DNA of 64,000 nt, from positions 87,521 to 151,520 of the forward strand of contig CAYSLU010000001.1 of assembly GCA_964431965.1 (NCBI GenBank). The letters run 5' to 3'. The first letter of the stretch is position 1, and each line of letters starts with the position of its first letter. The notes beneath the pieces were generated by a model. It saw nothing but the letters and a program-made list of their open reading frames with translations. It ran no database searches and was not told the DNA's origin. The position numbers and the translations under genes are program-made. The stretch comes from CAYSLU01 sp964431965 (GTDB lineage Bacteria > Verrucomicrobiota > Kiritimatiellia > CAIKKV01 > CAYSLU01). This document shows, piece by piece, positions 25,006 through 33,837 of the stretch.

Positions 25006-27062
25006 TCATGGGGGATCGGGCTCCACCTCGATGGACAGGGCGAGTCGATGAACCGGCTCGGCCGTGCGAATGATGAGGCACCGGTGCCGGGGATAGGGCC
25101 TCGGATCGTCCCAGTCCCGCGCCTCGATCGTATGGTTCTCGCGCTCCTCCGAGCTGACGAGCAGCGGCGCTGAGCCGGTGACGCGGAGCGTCACGCCGGG
25201 CCAGCGAGCCCGGAACCCGGCGCCGCCGCCCTCGATCGTCACCCCCTCGCGCGCGGCGAGATGCCAGCGGAACACGATGATTTCACGTGTGTCGGCGCCC
25301 AGTTCCACCTCGTCCCGAACGGCCAGCGAGTCCGCTGTCCACCGCGCCTCGCGCCGCCACTGCCGGACTCCCTCGTAGCAGGCCGTGCCGTCAACCGTCA
25401 CGGACCCCCCGCTGCCGTCGAGCTGCTGGACGGTCATCGGCGCCGGCCGGTGTATCAGCNNNNNNNNNNNNNNNNNNNNNNNNNNNNNNNNNNNNNNNNN
25501 NNNNNNNNNNNNNNNNNNNNNNNNNNNNNNNNNNNNNNNNNNNNNNNNNNNNNNNNNNNCCCCCCGCTGCCGTCGAGCTGCTGGACGGTCATCGGCGCCG
25601 GCCGGTGTATCAGCTGCCAGCCGGGCGGCATGGCCTGGCGCGCGGCCCCCGCCTCGGGCGCCGGCGCCAGTCCGACCTGCAGCACGTTGTGGCCGGCTCC
25701 GGAGGCAAACAGCCAGGGCAGGCCCGGATGGTGGTAGGCGGGCGTTCCGGTCTCGATCAGGACCGGTCGGCCGCGCAGCACGAAGCTCACGTGGCCGCGG
25801 TCCTGGTGGTCGTGCTGGTCGGTCGGGTGGCCGCCGCGAACCCATATGCCCGTCGCGTCCGGCGTCCAGGCGGACCTCCAGTTCACGCGGGTGGCCCGCT
25901 CGTATGCGGCGAAGAGGGGCGGCTCGGCCGAGGCGTCCACCGCCGGCAGGGCCGCGGCGGCCAGCCCCGGCATGTCGGGCGTCGGCCCCGTCAGGCAGCG
26001 GCCGAGCGCCCAGCGGGCGGAAGAATCGCCTGTCACTGCGGCCGTCAGCGACAGAAGCTCGCGGAGAACCGGGTGGTCCGGCGGCAGCGGGCTCGCGGAG
26101 AACGCGTCGAACGCATTGATCCCCATGCCGCCCGGCTGGAGGTGATGGACCGCCCAGGCCGGAAAGCGGCGCAGGTACGGGTGATCCAGCGCTCGGCGGT
26201 CGCCCTCGAGCGCCATGGCGAAGGCGGCGTGCAGGAAGGAGCCGACCGTGAACATGGCGTAGTGCAGCCCCTCCTCGAACTCGCCCTGCCGGCCGTGCGT
26301 GTTCAGCGCCTCCAGCAGGTTGCCGACGCCCAGCTCGTAGGCCTCGGCGTGCCGGCGCCGCCCGGCCACCAGGCACGCCCGCACCAGCCCTTCGGTGGGC
26401 AGCACCCACTGGTTGGTGATCGCGTTTCGCTCCTTCACGAACCAGGGGCGCGCCGTGCGCCAGTCATCGACCACGCCGGCGATCTCGGCCTCCAGCAGGC
26501 GCACCAGGCGCTCGCGAAGGGCGGGCGGCAGGGCCGGGCCGCCGGATCGGCCGGACGGCGCGGGCCGGGGGGGCGCCAGGAGGTCAAGCGCATTGGCGAT
26601 GGCCCGGACGCCGGTGCCCGTGGCGAGCCAGCCGCCGTCGCGATAGCTGGAGTCGACCCGCGTCCCCGGTCCGCAGCAGCTCCAGCCCGGCCGCTGCAGC
26701 GGAGTCCACGTCGACACCTCCTCCAGCTGCTCCAGGGCGCGGGCCAGGAGCTCGGGCGAGCCGGTCAGCCGCCAGGCCGCCGCCACGAGCGGCAGCTCGC
26801 CTGCCAGCGCGGAGCAGGCCCCGTGATCCGACATGGCCAGGCCGAACAGCTCGCGGGTGAACCCCTCGAGGCTGGCCGTGCGCCCGTCCAGCCAGGTCCG
26901 GTGCCGGCCGATATCCTCGAAGCGGTACACCCGCCGCACCAGCGGCTGCTCCAGGCACCGCCGCGCCGCCGCCACGACCGCCTCGCGCAAAGCGCTCGCC
27001 GCAGGCAGCCCCCCAGCCCGATCAACGCGCTCAGCCCAGCCCGGAAATGCATCGGAACTCAT
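25006..27062 (-). CDS. Heparinase II/III-like polysaccharide lyase (split by a false gap)
   Basis: The reading frame is interrupted on paper by 100 N, but the 55 bases before the gap (25405-25459) are repeated exactly after it (25560-25614). Removing 155 bases leaves one continuous 633-residue protein. The N-terminal alpha/alpha toroid includes TRVDSSYRDGGW, VKERNAITNQWVLPTEG, EFEEGLHYAMFTVG and GGMGINAFDAFS. The C-terminal beta-sandwich starts near WVRGGHPTDQHDHQDRGHVS, the heparinase II/III block with a metal/active-site His cluster, then LIETGTPAYHHPG. No signal peptide is seen. It probably cleaves an acidic polysaccharide or its oligosaccharides. It is a single gene, upstream of the arsenic operon on the same strand. 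Confidence 0.8.
25460..25559. other. Scaffold gap of 100 N, probably false
   Basis: The left flank 25405-25459 and right flank 25560-25614 are the same 55 bases. This is an unmerged contig overlap, so the gap represents no missing sequence. Collapsing it restores the frame of the heparinase-like gene. Confidence 0.9.
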
Positions 27063-27187
27063 GTGCGGCTGTCTCTCCTCGTGCGTGTCTTCGCGGTGAA
27101 CACTGCGGTTCTACCACACCCGCGGATGCGGTAGAAGAGCGCGGCGTTGGTGCCCTGTGCCCAGTGACGGCCGTCCCGTCCGAGTGA

Positions 27188-27505
27188 GAAGTTGTGAGGA
27201 AATTGGCGGACGACACAGAGGTCGTCCCTCCAGAGCCGAAGAACAAGCCAGCAGTTCGTACTATGGCCGGCGCACCACCCTGGCTACGGGCTGAAGCCCG
27301 CACTACAAACAGCGGATTGGCCGGTTCCGACGTTTGTAGTGCGGCCTTCAGGCCGTTCTGAGGCCATAGCGCGAACTGCTGAGAACAAGCCGTTCCCTCT
27401 GTTGGTGGAGGGTCGGGCTTGCTACTCTGCGAAGTCAGCGAAGGCTGCCTTCGCTACGAAGCACGAGCTGTCCCCACCGTCCGGGCTCAATTCCTGCACA
27501 GCTTC
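27188..27505 (+). repeat. Two-hairpin intergenic repeat, copy 3, split by a MITE
   Basis: The unit starts GAAGTTGTG and ends CACAGCTTC. The first hairpin is at 27208-27232 and the TGGAGGGTCGGG arm at 27406. It matches the copy at 32929-33056, which also shares ~20 bases of left flank (GGCCGTCCCGTCCGAGTGA), but here a ~132-bp element interrupts it and part of the second hairpin is replaced by another palindrome around 27430-27465. Confidence 0.75.
27240..27391. mobile_element. Palindromic MITE-like element, copy 2, inside a two-hairpin repeat
   Basis: The core 27251-27379 (129 bp) has inverted ends GCAGTTCGTACTATGG / CCATAGCGCGAACTGC. Perfect direct repeats AGAACAAGCC flank it (27240-27249, 27382-27391). 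The uninterrupted site, with a single AGAACAAGCC, is preserved at 32981-32990 in the sister repeat, which proves insertion with a 10-bp duplication. Confidence 0.9.
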
Positions 27506-27878
27506 TGAGTGGCGGCGGGGAGGCCGCGCATCAAGGCGACGGAAGTGTGGCTGTTAGCGTACCCCCCCGCCTTCGCCATAAGGCTACGGGCGGGCAAGCC
27601 GTGTCGGCCGTCCGCCGGGCGCGGGTCCGGCAGCTCCCTCCCGCAGGTTCAGGCGGCAGGGCAGACGCATCCCATTCCAGGTTCGGCAGATGATGGCCGC
27701 AAAGAAGCGCAAGAAGCGCAGGACAGATAGGTTCCGGAGGCTTCGGTCGGGACCCAGCATGTGAAGCAAGAGCGATCCGCAAACAATTCGCGTCTTGCGC
27801 CTTCTGCTCCTCTTTGCGGCTGCTCTGCTCTTTCTCTCGGATTAGATGCGTCTGCCCTGGTTCAGGCGGATGGGTCGC
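27506..27878. other. Non-coding interval
   Basis: No gene is supported. The stretch contains short palindromic fragments around 27560-27620 of the kind seen in the neighbouring repeats. Open frames on either strand have low-complexity Arg/Pro/Ser translations and no ribosome sites. Confidence 0.4.
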
Positions 27879-27907
27879 TTGACACACTCCATGCGTCTCC
27901 CTATAGA
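27879..27907 (+). promoter_or_regulatory. Strong sigma-70-type promoter
   Basis: A perfect TTGACA (27879-27884), a 17-base spacer and TATAGA (27902-27907). The next gene starts at 27992 behind AAGGAGGAGGA, giving a leader of about 78 bases. Confidence 0.7.
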
Positions 27908-27991
27908 GGGGCAGGCGTCGGGCGTGAGTCGCGGCTGGCGCTCTCGTTCGAACGTCACTTGTCGGGTCGTCCAGCACAAGGAGGAGGACGA

Positions 27992-28570
27992 ATGAGACTG
28001 GTATCGTCGCTTGCGTTGGCGTCGATGGCTCTATTGGCGTCGTCGGCCGTCGTTCACGGGCAGGAGAGCGGCCAGTCGACCGGGGTCGTCCCCTCGTCGG
28101 CGACCGTGGAGATCTACGCATTGCACATCGAAGCCCCACTCGCCGAGTGCGATGAAGTCACCGAAGCCCTCCGACAATCCTTTCAAGGAGAGGTCCGCGA
28201 CCTATTGCAGAGGGTCAAGGAGTCAAGAAGGGGTGCGAAGATCACCGTTACGTGGCGCGCTTCGTACACCGTCGAGATGGACGCCACCATTCATACGACC
28301 ATTCTCCTGAAGGACGATACGATCAAGCTCGATATGAAGCCCACTCTTCTGCAGGACCGCAACGCGGAACTGCAAGTGGGCTTGGAGATTGTTCAGCGCA
28401 AGACGAACTCGACTCTGATGTCGAGACGAAGCAGTGTCTCTTTCGATCCAGGCAGCGCATTCGTCTTGAGTGCTTTGGGGGACAACACGTACTTCATCAA
28501 GGAAGATGGCACTCAAAGCGAGCGCCATCCGCATGTCGATGCCATTCTGGTCTATGGCGCGAGACAGTGA
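27992..28570 (+). CDS. Exported protein of unknown function
   Basis: A 192-residue protein with a signal peptide (LVSSLALASMALLASSAVVHG, cleaved near AVVHG-QES). The mature part starts QESGQSTGVVPSSATVEIYA and contains alternating hydrophobic strands (TVEMDATIHTTILLKDDTIK; LQVGLEIVQRKT), suggesting a beta-rich periplasmic domain, and ends HVDAILVYGARQ. It somewhat resembles secretin-like strands, but not enough to name a family. The start follows an excellent ribosome site and a strong promoter. It lies directly upstream of three tandem exported paralogues whose leader repeat begins 11 bases after its stop, so it may be expressed with them. Confidence 0.75.
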   Translation: MRLVSSLALASMALLASSAVVHGQESGQSTGVVPSSATVEIYALHIEAPLAECDEVTEALRQSFQGEVRDLLQRVKESRRGAKITVTWRASYTVEMDATIHTTILLKDDTIKLDMKPTLLQDRNAELQVGLEIVQRKTNSTLMSRRSSVSFDPGSAFVLSALGDNTYFIKEDGTQSERHPHVDAILVYGARQ

Positions 28571-28580
28571 ACGGTGCTCG

Positions 28581-28845
28581 CGATAGAGCCGGGTCACTTG
28601 GTGACACATGGTCTGCAGATGGGCCAGACGGCCACGAAGCGGGTGCGCTCCGGCGTGGCGCAAGCCTCCCGGCTTGCGCGGTCGGCGGACACGAGCCGGG
28701 AGGCTCGTGCCACGGGAGGGGCGCGTGCCGCTGCGCCCGGTACGGGGTGTGCGCGCCATCGAGGCTGAGCGCGAAGATGGTCAAGCGAGGGGTAAACGAG
28801 TCCGGGAGACAGTCACCGAGTCACTGAATGGGAGGCAGGTCAACA
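28581..28845 (+). repeat. Duplicated leader, copy 1
   Basis: About 265 bases, nearly identical to 31461-31722 and similar to 30022-30296, each ending at the start codon of a paralogous gene. It holds two hairpins: GCGCAAGCC-TCCC-GGCTTGCGC (28658-28679) and CACGAGCC-GGGA-GGCTCGTG (28690-28709). Confidence 0.8.
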
Positions 28846-30024
28846 ATGAGGCGGCGAATCCCCGAGTGTGCGTTCTTGATTGTAAGCGTCTTCCTGTGCG
28901 CTCCGGTTCTTGGTGGCCCGCCTTTTGCAGATCCTCTCTCGGGGGTCGGCGGACGCACGGCGGCCACAGCGGAACACGCACAGGAGCCAGAGGGTGCTTA
29001 CCGTGCCGCCTTGGGGATGCGCGACGCCTGGCGTAGAGGCGACCTCAACAAGGCATTGGCGCTGTCTGAGTCGGCGTGTCGAGCCTTTCCTCAGTCTCTC
29101 GAGGTTAGGCGGACAACGGCTGCCCTGCAGGAGATCGCCGGCCATCTGGGCGAAGCACTCCGACAATGGGACGAGGTCCGCGCCTTGCATGCGGCGTCCG
29201 CGCCAGGGAGTCAGCCGTATCTGCCGTACCTGCCGTATGTCTCGTTTCCTCAGTACCGTCTAAAGGTCCAGTTGAAGCGGCATGATGAGGCGCTTAGGGA
29301 TCTCGATGTCATCGCGCGTCAACTCCATGAGTCCGCCATGGTCACGGCGTTAGGCATGGCCGAGGTGGCTCCGCAGTTCCCCGGGGTTGAGCGGGCAGTC
29401 CTGCTGGCCGATATCGTGGGTCAACGAGAACGAGCCCATGCGCTGCTGTGCAGTACGGAGCGCGAACTCCGCCGTATCTGCGCGAAACCGGGTGCATCGC
29501 TTCCCGCTTTGATGGGCTATCGTCATTGTCTGCATGAACTCGGGCGGCTGGTCGACCAGAAGCTGACGATGCCATCTGGAGTTCTGAGTCTTCCGCCTCT
29601 GCAGATCAAACCGTTGCTCGACCCCGAGGACAAGATCCTGTCGGTCGTGACCTTGTCCATGGTCGGTTCGCTTGAGACGGCAGAGCTGTTCGCGCAAGGC
29701 ACGACCGCCCGGTCATCGTATGCTGGCGCCGTGGCGGAGGCGGGTCCGACCCGAACTATCCGAGCGGCAGCCGCGCTTTCCGCCGGCATATCAGCACTCG
29801 GGGGCGACGAGCGGGCCGATCTCGCACTGAAGTACTTCAGACTCTCGGCCAGTGTAGACACGTGGCTGCGCCCTGTTGCCGCAGCGATGGCGGCGAAGGC
29901 AGCCCCCGAGCTCGCGGATGACATTCTGAAGCAGGCGGCTCGGGACGACGCCGAGTACCAGCCGCAGTTCGAGGCGCTGCGACAGCAGCTCGCGGGGTCA
30001 CGGGCGGCGCAACCATCACGATAG
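28846..30024 (+). CDS. Exported TPR-like repeat protein, tandem paralogue 1
   Basis: A 392-residue protein with a signal peptide (RRRIPECAFLIVSVFLCAPVLGG). The mature region contains helical repeats of TPR character: RGDLNKALALSESACRAFPQ, LEVRRTTAALQEIAGHLGEA, YRLKVQLKRHDEALRDLDVI. This is followed by the conserved segment GYRHCLHELGRLVDQKLTMP and an end shared with paralogue 2 (FRLSASVDTWLRPVAAAMAA). No catalytic motif is seen; it probably scaffolds other proteins in the periplasm or outside. The ATG at 28846 follows GGAGG/AGGT; an ATG 18 bases upstream is also possible. It belongs to a 4-kb triplication with matching leaders. Confidence 0.75.
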   Translation: MRRRIPECAFLIVSVFLCAPVLGGPPFADPLSGVGGRTAATAEHAQEPEGAYRAALGMRDAWRRGDLNKALALSESACRAFPQSLEVRRTTAALQEIAGHLGEALRQWDEVRALHAASAPGSQPYLPYLPYVSFPQYRLKVQLKRHDEALRDLDVIARQLHESAMVTALGMAEVAPQFPGVERAVLLADIVGQRERAHALLCSTERELRRICAKPGASLPALMGYRHCLHELGRLVDQKLTMPSGVLSLPPLQIKPLLDPEDKILSVVTLSMVGSLETAELFAQGTTARSSYAGAVAEAGPTRTIRAAAALSAGISALGGDERADLALKYFRLSASVDTWLRPVAAAMAAKAAPELADDILKQAARDDAEYQPQFEALRQQLAGSRAAQPSR

Positions 30025-30296
30025 CGCTGGGCCGCTTGGTGCCACGCGCTCTGCAGACGGGCCAGACGGACGCAATGAGGTCGTGCTCCGTCGTGGCGCA
30101 AGCCTCCCGGCTTGCGTCTGGCTTGCGCGCGGTCGGGGGACACGAGCCGGGAGGCTCGTGCCACGGGAGGGGCTCGTGCCACCGCGCCCGTTACGGCGTG
30201 TGCGCGCCATCGAGGCTGAGCGCGAAGATGGTCAAGCGAAGGGTAGGCGAGTCCGGAAGACAGTTAGCGAGTCACTGAATGGAGGGCAGGTCAACA
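30022..30296 (+). repeat. Duplicated leader, copy 2
   Basis: About 275 bases, starting at the stop codon of paralogue 1 and ending at the ATG of paralogue 2. It is the most divergent copy: a small insertion repeats the GGCTTGCG arm of the first hairpin near 30109-30127. Confidence 0.75.
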
Positions 30297-31463
30297 ATGA
30301 GGCGGCCAATCCCCGAGTGTGTGTTCTTGATTGTAAGCGTCTTCCTGGGCGCTCCGGTTCTTGGGGGCACGCCTGCTGCCGATCCGCTCTCTGGCGTCGG
30401 CGGACGCACGGCGGCCACAGCGGAACCAACACCCGAGCCACGCGGCGCTCTTCATGCCGTCATGGAGATGCGCGACGCTTGGAGTGGGGGCGATCTTGAC
30501 AAGGCACTGGCCCTGTCCGAATCGGCATGTCGGGCCTTTCCCCAATCGCTTGAGGTCAAGCGGGCAGCGGCTGTTCTGCAGGAGATTGCCGGGCATCCCA
30601 GCGAAGCACTTCGACTGTGGGACGAAGTCCGCACCGTACACATGGCAGCGCCTCCGGGGACTCTTCCCTACGGAGCGTATGTGTCGTTTCCTCAGTACCG
30701 ACAGAAGGTGCAGTTGGGGCGGTATCAGGAAGCTCTGAAGGAGTTAGATGTGATATCGCGTCAACTCCAAGAGGGATTGGGCAGGATGCCGGGCATGGGC
30801 GGTGTAGCTCCCGAGCTCTCAAGAGTGGAGCAGGCGGTCCTGCTGGCAGATTTCATGGACCAACCTGAGCGAGCCCATGCGCTGTTGAGCAGCGCGGAAC
30901 TGCAACTACGGAAGATCTGCAAAAAGACGGATGCCTCACCTTTGGCTTTGATGGCCTATCGCCATTGCCTGCATGAGCTCGGGCGGCTGACCGACAAGAA
31001 GATGTCGATCCCGTCCGGCGTTTTGAAGCTCGAGCCCATGGAGATCAGACCGCTATTGGACGTAGAGAACAAGATGATCCTTCTTCTGGTCATGTTCACG
31101 GCTGGTTCGTTGGAGATGCCCATTCCGTTCGAGAACTACGAGAGTGGCCCATCGTCGTACGCTGGCGCCGTGGCTGAACACAGTCCGGTCAGGACCATCC
31201 GGGCCGCATTCGCGTACGTTGCCGGCGTATCGGCGCTGCAGACTGCTCAGCGGCCGGACCTTGCGCTCAAGCATTTCAGGCTCTCGGCCAGTGTAGACAC
31301 GTGGTTGCGGCCTGTTGCTGCTGCGATGGCCGCAAAGGCGGCCCCCGAGCTTGCGGATGACATTCCGAAGCAAGCGGCTCGAGACGACGCCGAGTATCAG
31401 TCGCAGTTCGAGGCGCTGCGAAAGCAGCTCGCGGGCTCTCAGGCGGCGCAACCATCGCGATAG
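30297..31463 (+). CDS. Exported TPR-like repeat protein, tandem paralogue 2
   Basis: A 388-residue protein, collinear with paralogue 1 over its whole length. It has the same signal peptide (RRPIPECVFLIVSVFLGAPVLGG), GGDLDKALALSESACRAFPQ, LQEIAGHPSEALRLWDEV, YRHCLHELGRLTDKKMSIPS and the same C-terminal block FRLSASVDTWLRPVAAAMAA followed by KAAPELADDIPKQAARDDAE. The ATG at 30297 sits at the same point of the duplicated leader as in the other copies. The strong conservation of both ends against a more variable middle suggests either recent duplication with selection or gene conversion. Function unknown. Confidence 0.75.
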   Translation: MRRPIPECVFLIVSVFLGAPVLGGTPAADPLSGVGGRTAATAEPTPEPRGALHAVMEMRDAWSGGDLDKALALSESACRAFPQSLEVKRAAAVLQEIAGHPSEALRLWDEVRTVHMAAPPGTLPYGAYVSFPQYRQKVQLGRYQEALKELDVISRQLQEGLGRMPGMGGVAPELSRVEQAVLLADFMDQPERAHALLSSAELQLRKICKKTDASPLALMAYRHCLHELGRLTDKKMSIPSGVLKLEPMEIRPLLDVENKMILLLVMFTAGSLEMPIPFENYESGPSSYAGAVAEHSPVRTIRAAFAYVAGVSALQTAQRPDLALKHFRLSASVDTWLRPVAAAMAAKAAPELADDIPKQAARDDAEYQSQFEALRKQLAGSQAAQPSR

Positions 31464-31722
31464 CGCTGGGCCACTTGGCGACACGCTTTCTGCGGACCGG
31501 CCAGACAGCCACGAAGCGGGTGCGCTCCGGCGTGGCGCAAGCCTCCCGGCTTGCGCGGTCGGCGGACACGAGCCGGGAGGCTCGTGCCACGGGAGGGGCG
31601 CGTGCCGCTGCGCCCGGTACGGGGTGTGCGCGCCATCGAGGCTGAGCGCGAAGATGGTCAAGCGAGGGGTAGGCGAGTCCGGAAGACAGTCAGCGAGTCA
31701 CGGAATGGAAAGCAGGTCAACA
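31461..31722 (+). repeat. Duplicated leader, copy 3
   Basis: About 262 bases, nearly identical to copy 1 over ~200 bases, including both hairpins (first arm pair 31535-31556). It starts at the stop codon of paralogue 2 and ends at the ATG of paralogue 3. Confidence 0.8.
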
Positions 31723-32928
31723 ATGAGGCGGCGAATCCCCGAATGTGCTTTCTTGATTGTAAGCGTCTTCCTGGGCGCTCCAGTTCTTGGTGGTACGCCT
31801 CTTGCTGATCCGCTCTCGGGCGTCGGAGGAAGCACGGCGGCTACAGTGGAACCCGTACGCGAGCCAGGTGTTGCTCTTCACGATATTGGACGGGCGTGGC
31901 GCGACAAGGGTCTGGATGCCGCCTTGCATATGTCCGAGACGGCGGCCGTTGAGTTCCCGCAGTCTGACGAGATCAAGCTCGCGTGCGGTTTTCTGCTCGA
32001 AGTCGCGGGGCGTACGGACGACGCGCTACGGCTCTATGAACGGCTGTCCGCCTCGGGAGGGACGCGCGACGCGCCCGAAGACATGCTGATGAACTTGACC
32101 ATTCGCGAACTGTGTGATGCTGCATGCTATCGCCTCTGCACCCGGAGTGGCGACGTGGAGAAGGCCTTGGTGCACTACCGGGCGTTCTGGAGATCAGCCT
32201 TCACCAAGCGTCAGGAGGGCATGGACACCAACGATGTCTTGGTGCTGCGCGCTTGGATCGACATGGAAGAGGCCAGCCTCCTGGCGGACGGCAAGCACGA
32301 CGTTGTGACGGCCACACAGAAGCTGGCGACTGTTGAGCGCTCGCTTCGCGGCATCTGCCGCGGAGAGGGGCTGGCGGAGCTGACGCTTGCCAGCCTCGCT
32401 TACCGGCAGTGCCTGCACGAGTGGAACCGCTTGGTTGCTCAGGCGTCGCCGTCCAGTGCACCTGTGACTGGGCCTCCCGAAGGCGTCCGCCTTGGCGCTC
32501 TGCCTCTGGATCAACTGATGGCTTCCGGGCCAAGTCTTGTGGGGTTCCTGGCTGTGTTCTATATGCCTCCCCTTGCTTTACCTTCGCACCTTGAGGAGGC
32601 AACGCAGAGTTCGCTGGCCGCCACCAGCCAGTCGTCAAAGAGCCGGCTCCTCCGCGCCGTGAGCGGGTCTCTGGCAGGGGTATATGCCATCCAGAAGGGG
32701 CGCACGGCCGATGCCATCCCGTGTTTCGCGTCCGCTGCCCAAGCCGACACCTCTTTGCAGCCGCTGGCAGCGGCCAGCTTGGCACGTGTTGCCGTGCAGC
32801 TTGCGGATCAGTCGCTGCGGCAGGCGAGCCGTCCCGAGACGCATGCCACGGGCGCTCTGGAGCGTGTTCGCAGGCAACTGGCCGACGAGCTGCGTGACGG
32901 GAAGGTGCCGGCCGTCCCGTCCGAGTGA
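31723..32928 (+). CDS. Exported TPR-like repeat protein, tandem paralogue 3 (divergent middle)
   Basis: A 401-residue protein. The signal peptide and first ~45 residues are almost identical to paralogues 1 and 2 (RRRIPECAFLIVSVFLGAPVLGG, DPLSGVGG), but the body has diverged: KGLDAALHMSETAAVEFPQS, LLEVAGRTDDALRLYERL, LRELCDAACYRLCTRSGDVE-like TPR helices and YRQCLHEWNRLVAQ. The C-terminus (LAGVYAIQKGRTADAIPCFA) keeps only the general pattern of the others. It ends in VPAVPSE, and that 3' end is shared with the flank of the repeat at 27.17 kb. Sharp identity at the 5' end followed by divergence suggests gene conversion of leader and signal peptide. Confidence 0.75.
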   Translation: MRRRIPECAFLIVSVFLGAPVLGGTPLADPLSGVGGSTAATVEPVREPGVALHDIGRAWRDKGLDAALHMSETAAVEFPQSDEIKLACGFLLEVAGRTDDALRLYERLSASGGTRDAPEDMLMNLTIRELCDAACYRLCTRSGDVEKALVHYRAFWRSAFTKRQEGMDTNDVLVLRAWIDMEEASLLADGKHDVVTATQKLATVERSLRGICRGEGLAELTLASLAYRQCLHEWNRLVAQASPSSAPVTGPPEGVRLGALPLDQLMASGPSLVGFLAVFYMPPLALPSHLEEATQSSLAATSQSSKSRLLRAVSGSLAGVYAIQKGRTADAIPCFASAAQADTSLQPLAAASLARVAVQLADQSLRQASRPETHATGALERVRRQLADELRDGKVPAVPSE

Positions 32929-33056
32929 GAAGCTGTGAGGAAATTGGCGGACGACACGGAGGTCGTCCCTCCAGAGCCGAAGAACAAGCCGTTCCCTCTG
33001 TTTGTGGAGGGTCGGGCTCTGTCCCGACCGTCCGGGCTCAACTCCTGCACAGCTTC
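32929..33056 (+). repeat. Two-hairpin intergenic repeat, copy 4 (uninterrupted)
   Basis: A 128-base unit bounded by GAAGCTGTG and CACAGCTTC. The first hairpin is at 32949-32973 and the second, TGGAGGGTCGGGCTCTGTCC followed by CGACCG, at 33005-33030. It follows the stop of paralogue 3 directly and may terminate it. It contains the single AGAACAAGCC (32981-32990) that serves as empty site for MITE copy 2. Confidence 0.8.
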
Positions 33057-33063
33057 CCTCGCC

Positions 33064-33111
33064 TTTACGCCACGAGGGGAGTACGTATAGTGTCCAGTGT
33101 GGTAATACGTA
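33064..33111 (+). promoter_or_regulatory. Promoter and operator of the DUF6364/PIN module
   Basis: TTTACG (33064-33069), a 16-base spacer and TATAGT (33086-33091). Two copies of the palindrome TACGTA (33082-33087 and 33106-33111) form a larger inverted pair (TACGTAT/ATACGTA) around the -10 and start region, a likely binding site for the RHH antitoxin. A good ribosome site GGGAGG follows at 33113-33118. Confidence 0.6.
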
Positions 33112-33125
33112 AGGGAGGATTGGTC

Positions 33126-33386
33126 ATGCCGGTGGTCAAGCTGACATTGAGCGCTGAGAAGGACCTGGTCGCAGAAGCCAAGACGTTCGCGGCACGTCGG
33201 AAGACAAGCGTGTCGGCCATGGTCTCGGGGTTTCTGCGCTCGCTGTCGCGACTTGAGGGCGGCCCGGCCGCATCCTTAGGGCCGATCACACGCCGGGCTT
33301 CAGGCATCGTCAAACTTCCGCCGGGGCGCTCCGACAAGGATCTTGTTGCCGATGCCTTGGTTGCCAAGTACGAGCGCCCGCGGTGA
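33126..33386 (+). CDS. RHH antitoxin (DUF6364-like)
   Basis: An 86-residue protein beginning MPVVKLTLSAEKDLVAEAKTFA, the DUF6364/VapB pattern of a beta strand followed by two helices (ARRKTSVSAMVSGFLRSL) for DNA binding as a dimer. The C-terminal part, with LGPITRRASGIVKLPPGRSD followed by KDLVADALVAKYERPR, is the usual toxin-wrapping tail of this family. The ATG at 33126 follows AAGGGAGGA by six bases. It overlaps the PIN toxin start by four bases (GTGA). It should neutralise the toxin and repress the operon via the TACGTA sites. Confidence 0.85.
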   Translation: MPVVKLTLSAEKDLVAEAKTFAARRKTSVSAMVSGFLRSLSRLEGGPAASLGPITRRASGIVKLPPGRSDKDLVADALVAKYERPR

Positions 33387-33814
33387 AAGTCCTGGTTGAC
33401 ACCCATGTCCTGCTGGATGTGCTCGCGCGTCGCGAGGCGTTCTACGCGGCAGCGGCGGAGATCTGGTCTTTGGCGGAACGCGGGGAAGTACACGCGGTGG
33501 TGTCTGCGATCAGTTTCAATAACGTCTACTACGTCGTGCGTCGAGCGGAAGGCCGCGTGAGAGCAGAGAAGGTCATGCGCCTGATTCGGGACGTGTTTGA
33601 GCCCGTCCCCCCCGACGGCCAGATCATCAATCAAGCCATTGATTCGGGCATGGACGACTTCGAGGATGCCGTTCAGTTTCATTCGGCGATCCGCGCCAGA
33701 GCGTCCTGCCTGGTGACTCGGAATCTCGATCACTTCCCGAAGTCGGATCTGCCCATCCTCTCGCCGGAGGCGTTCCTCTCGCTGTGGCGAACCAAGACAG
33801 GCCGCGGAACCTGA
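33383..33814 (+). CDS. vapC: VapC-like PIN-domain toxin
   Basis: A 143-residue PIN ribonuclease. It begins VKVLVDTHVLLDVLARR with the first metal-binding Asp at residue 6. Further acids are in DSGMDDFEDAVQFHSAIRA (about residues 90-97) and RNLDHFP (~115). The segment VVSAISFNNVYYVVRR matches PIN proteins paired with DUF6364 antitoxins; the second acidic residue normally carried by that strand is not obvious, which is typical of this subgroup. The GTG start overlaps the antitoxin stop. It likely cleaves a structured RNA when free. Confidence 0.85.
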   Translation: MKVLVDTHVLLDVLARREAFYAAAAEIWSLAERGEVHAVVSAISFNNVYYVVRRAEGRVRAEKVMRLIRDVFEPVPPDGQIINQAIDSGMDDFEDAVQFHSAIRARASCLVTRNLDHFPKSDLPILSPEAFLSLWRTKTGRGT

Positions 33815-33837
33815 AGTACAGCGTTACGTGGCGCGCA

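Noticed and set aside
28658..31590. Possible CRISPR array from the regularly spaced leader hairpins
   Set aside because: The spacing is ~1.4 kb and each unit contains a full gene, so this is tandem gene duplication; no short direct repeats with unique spacers occur in the window.
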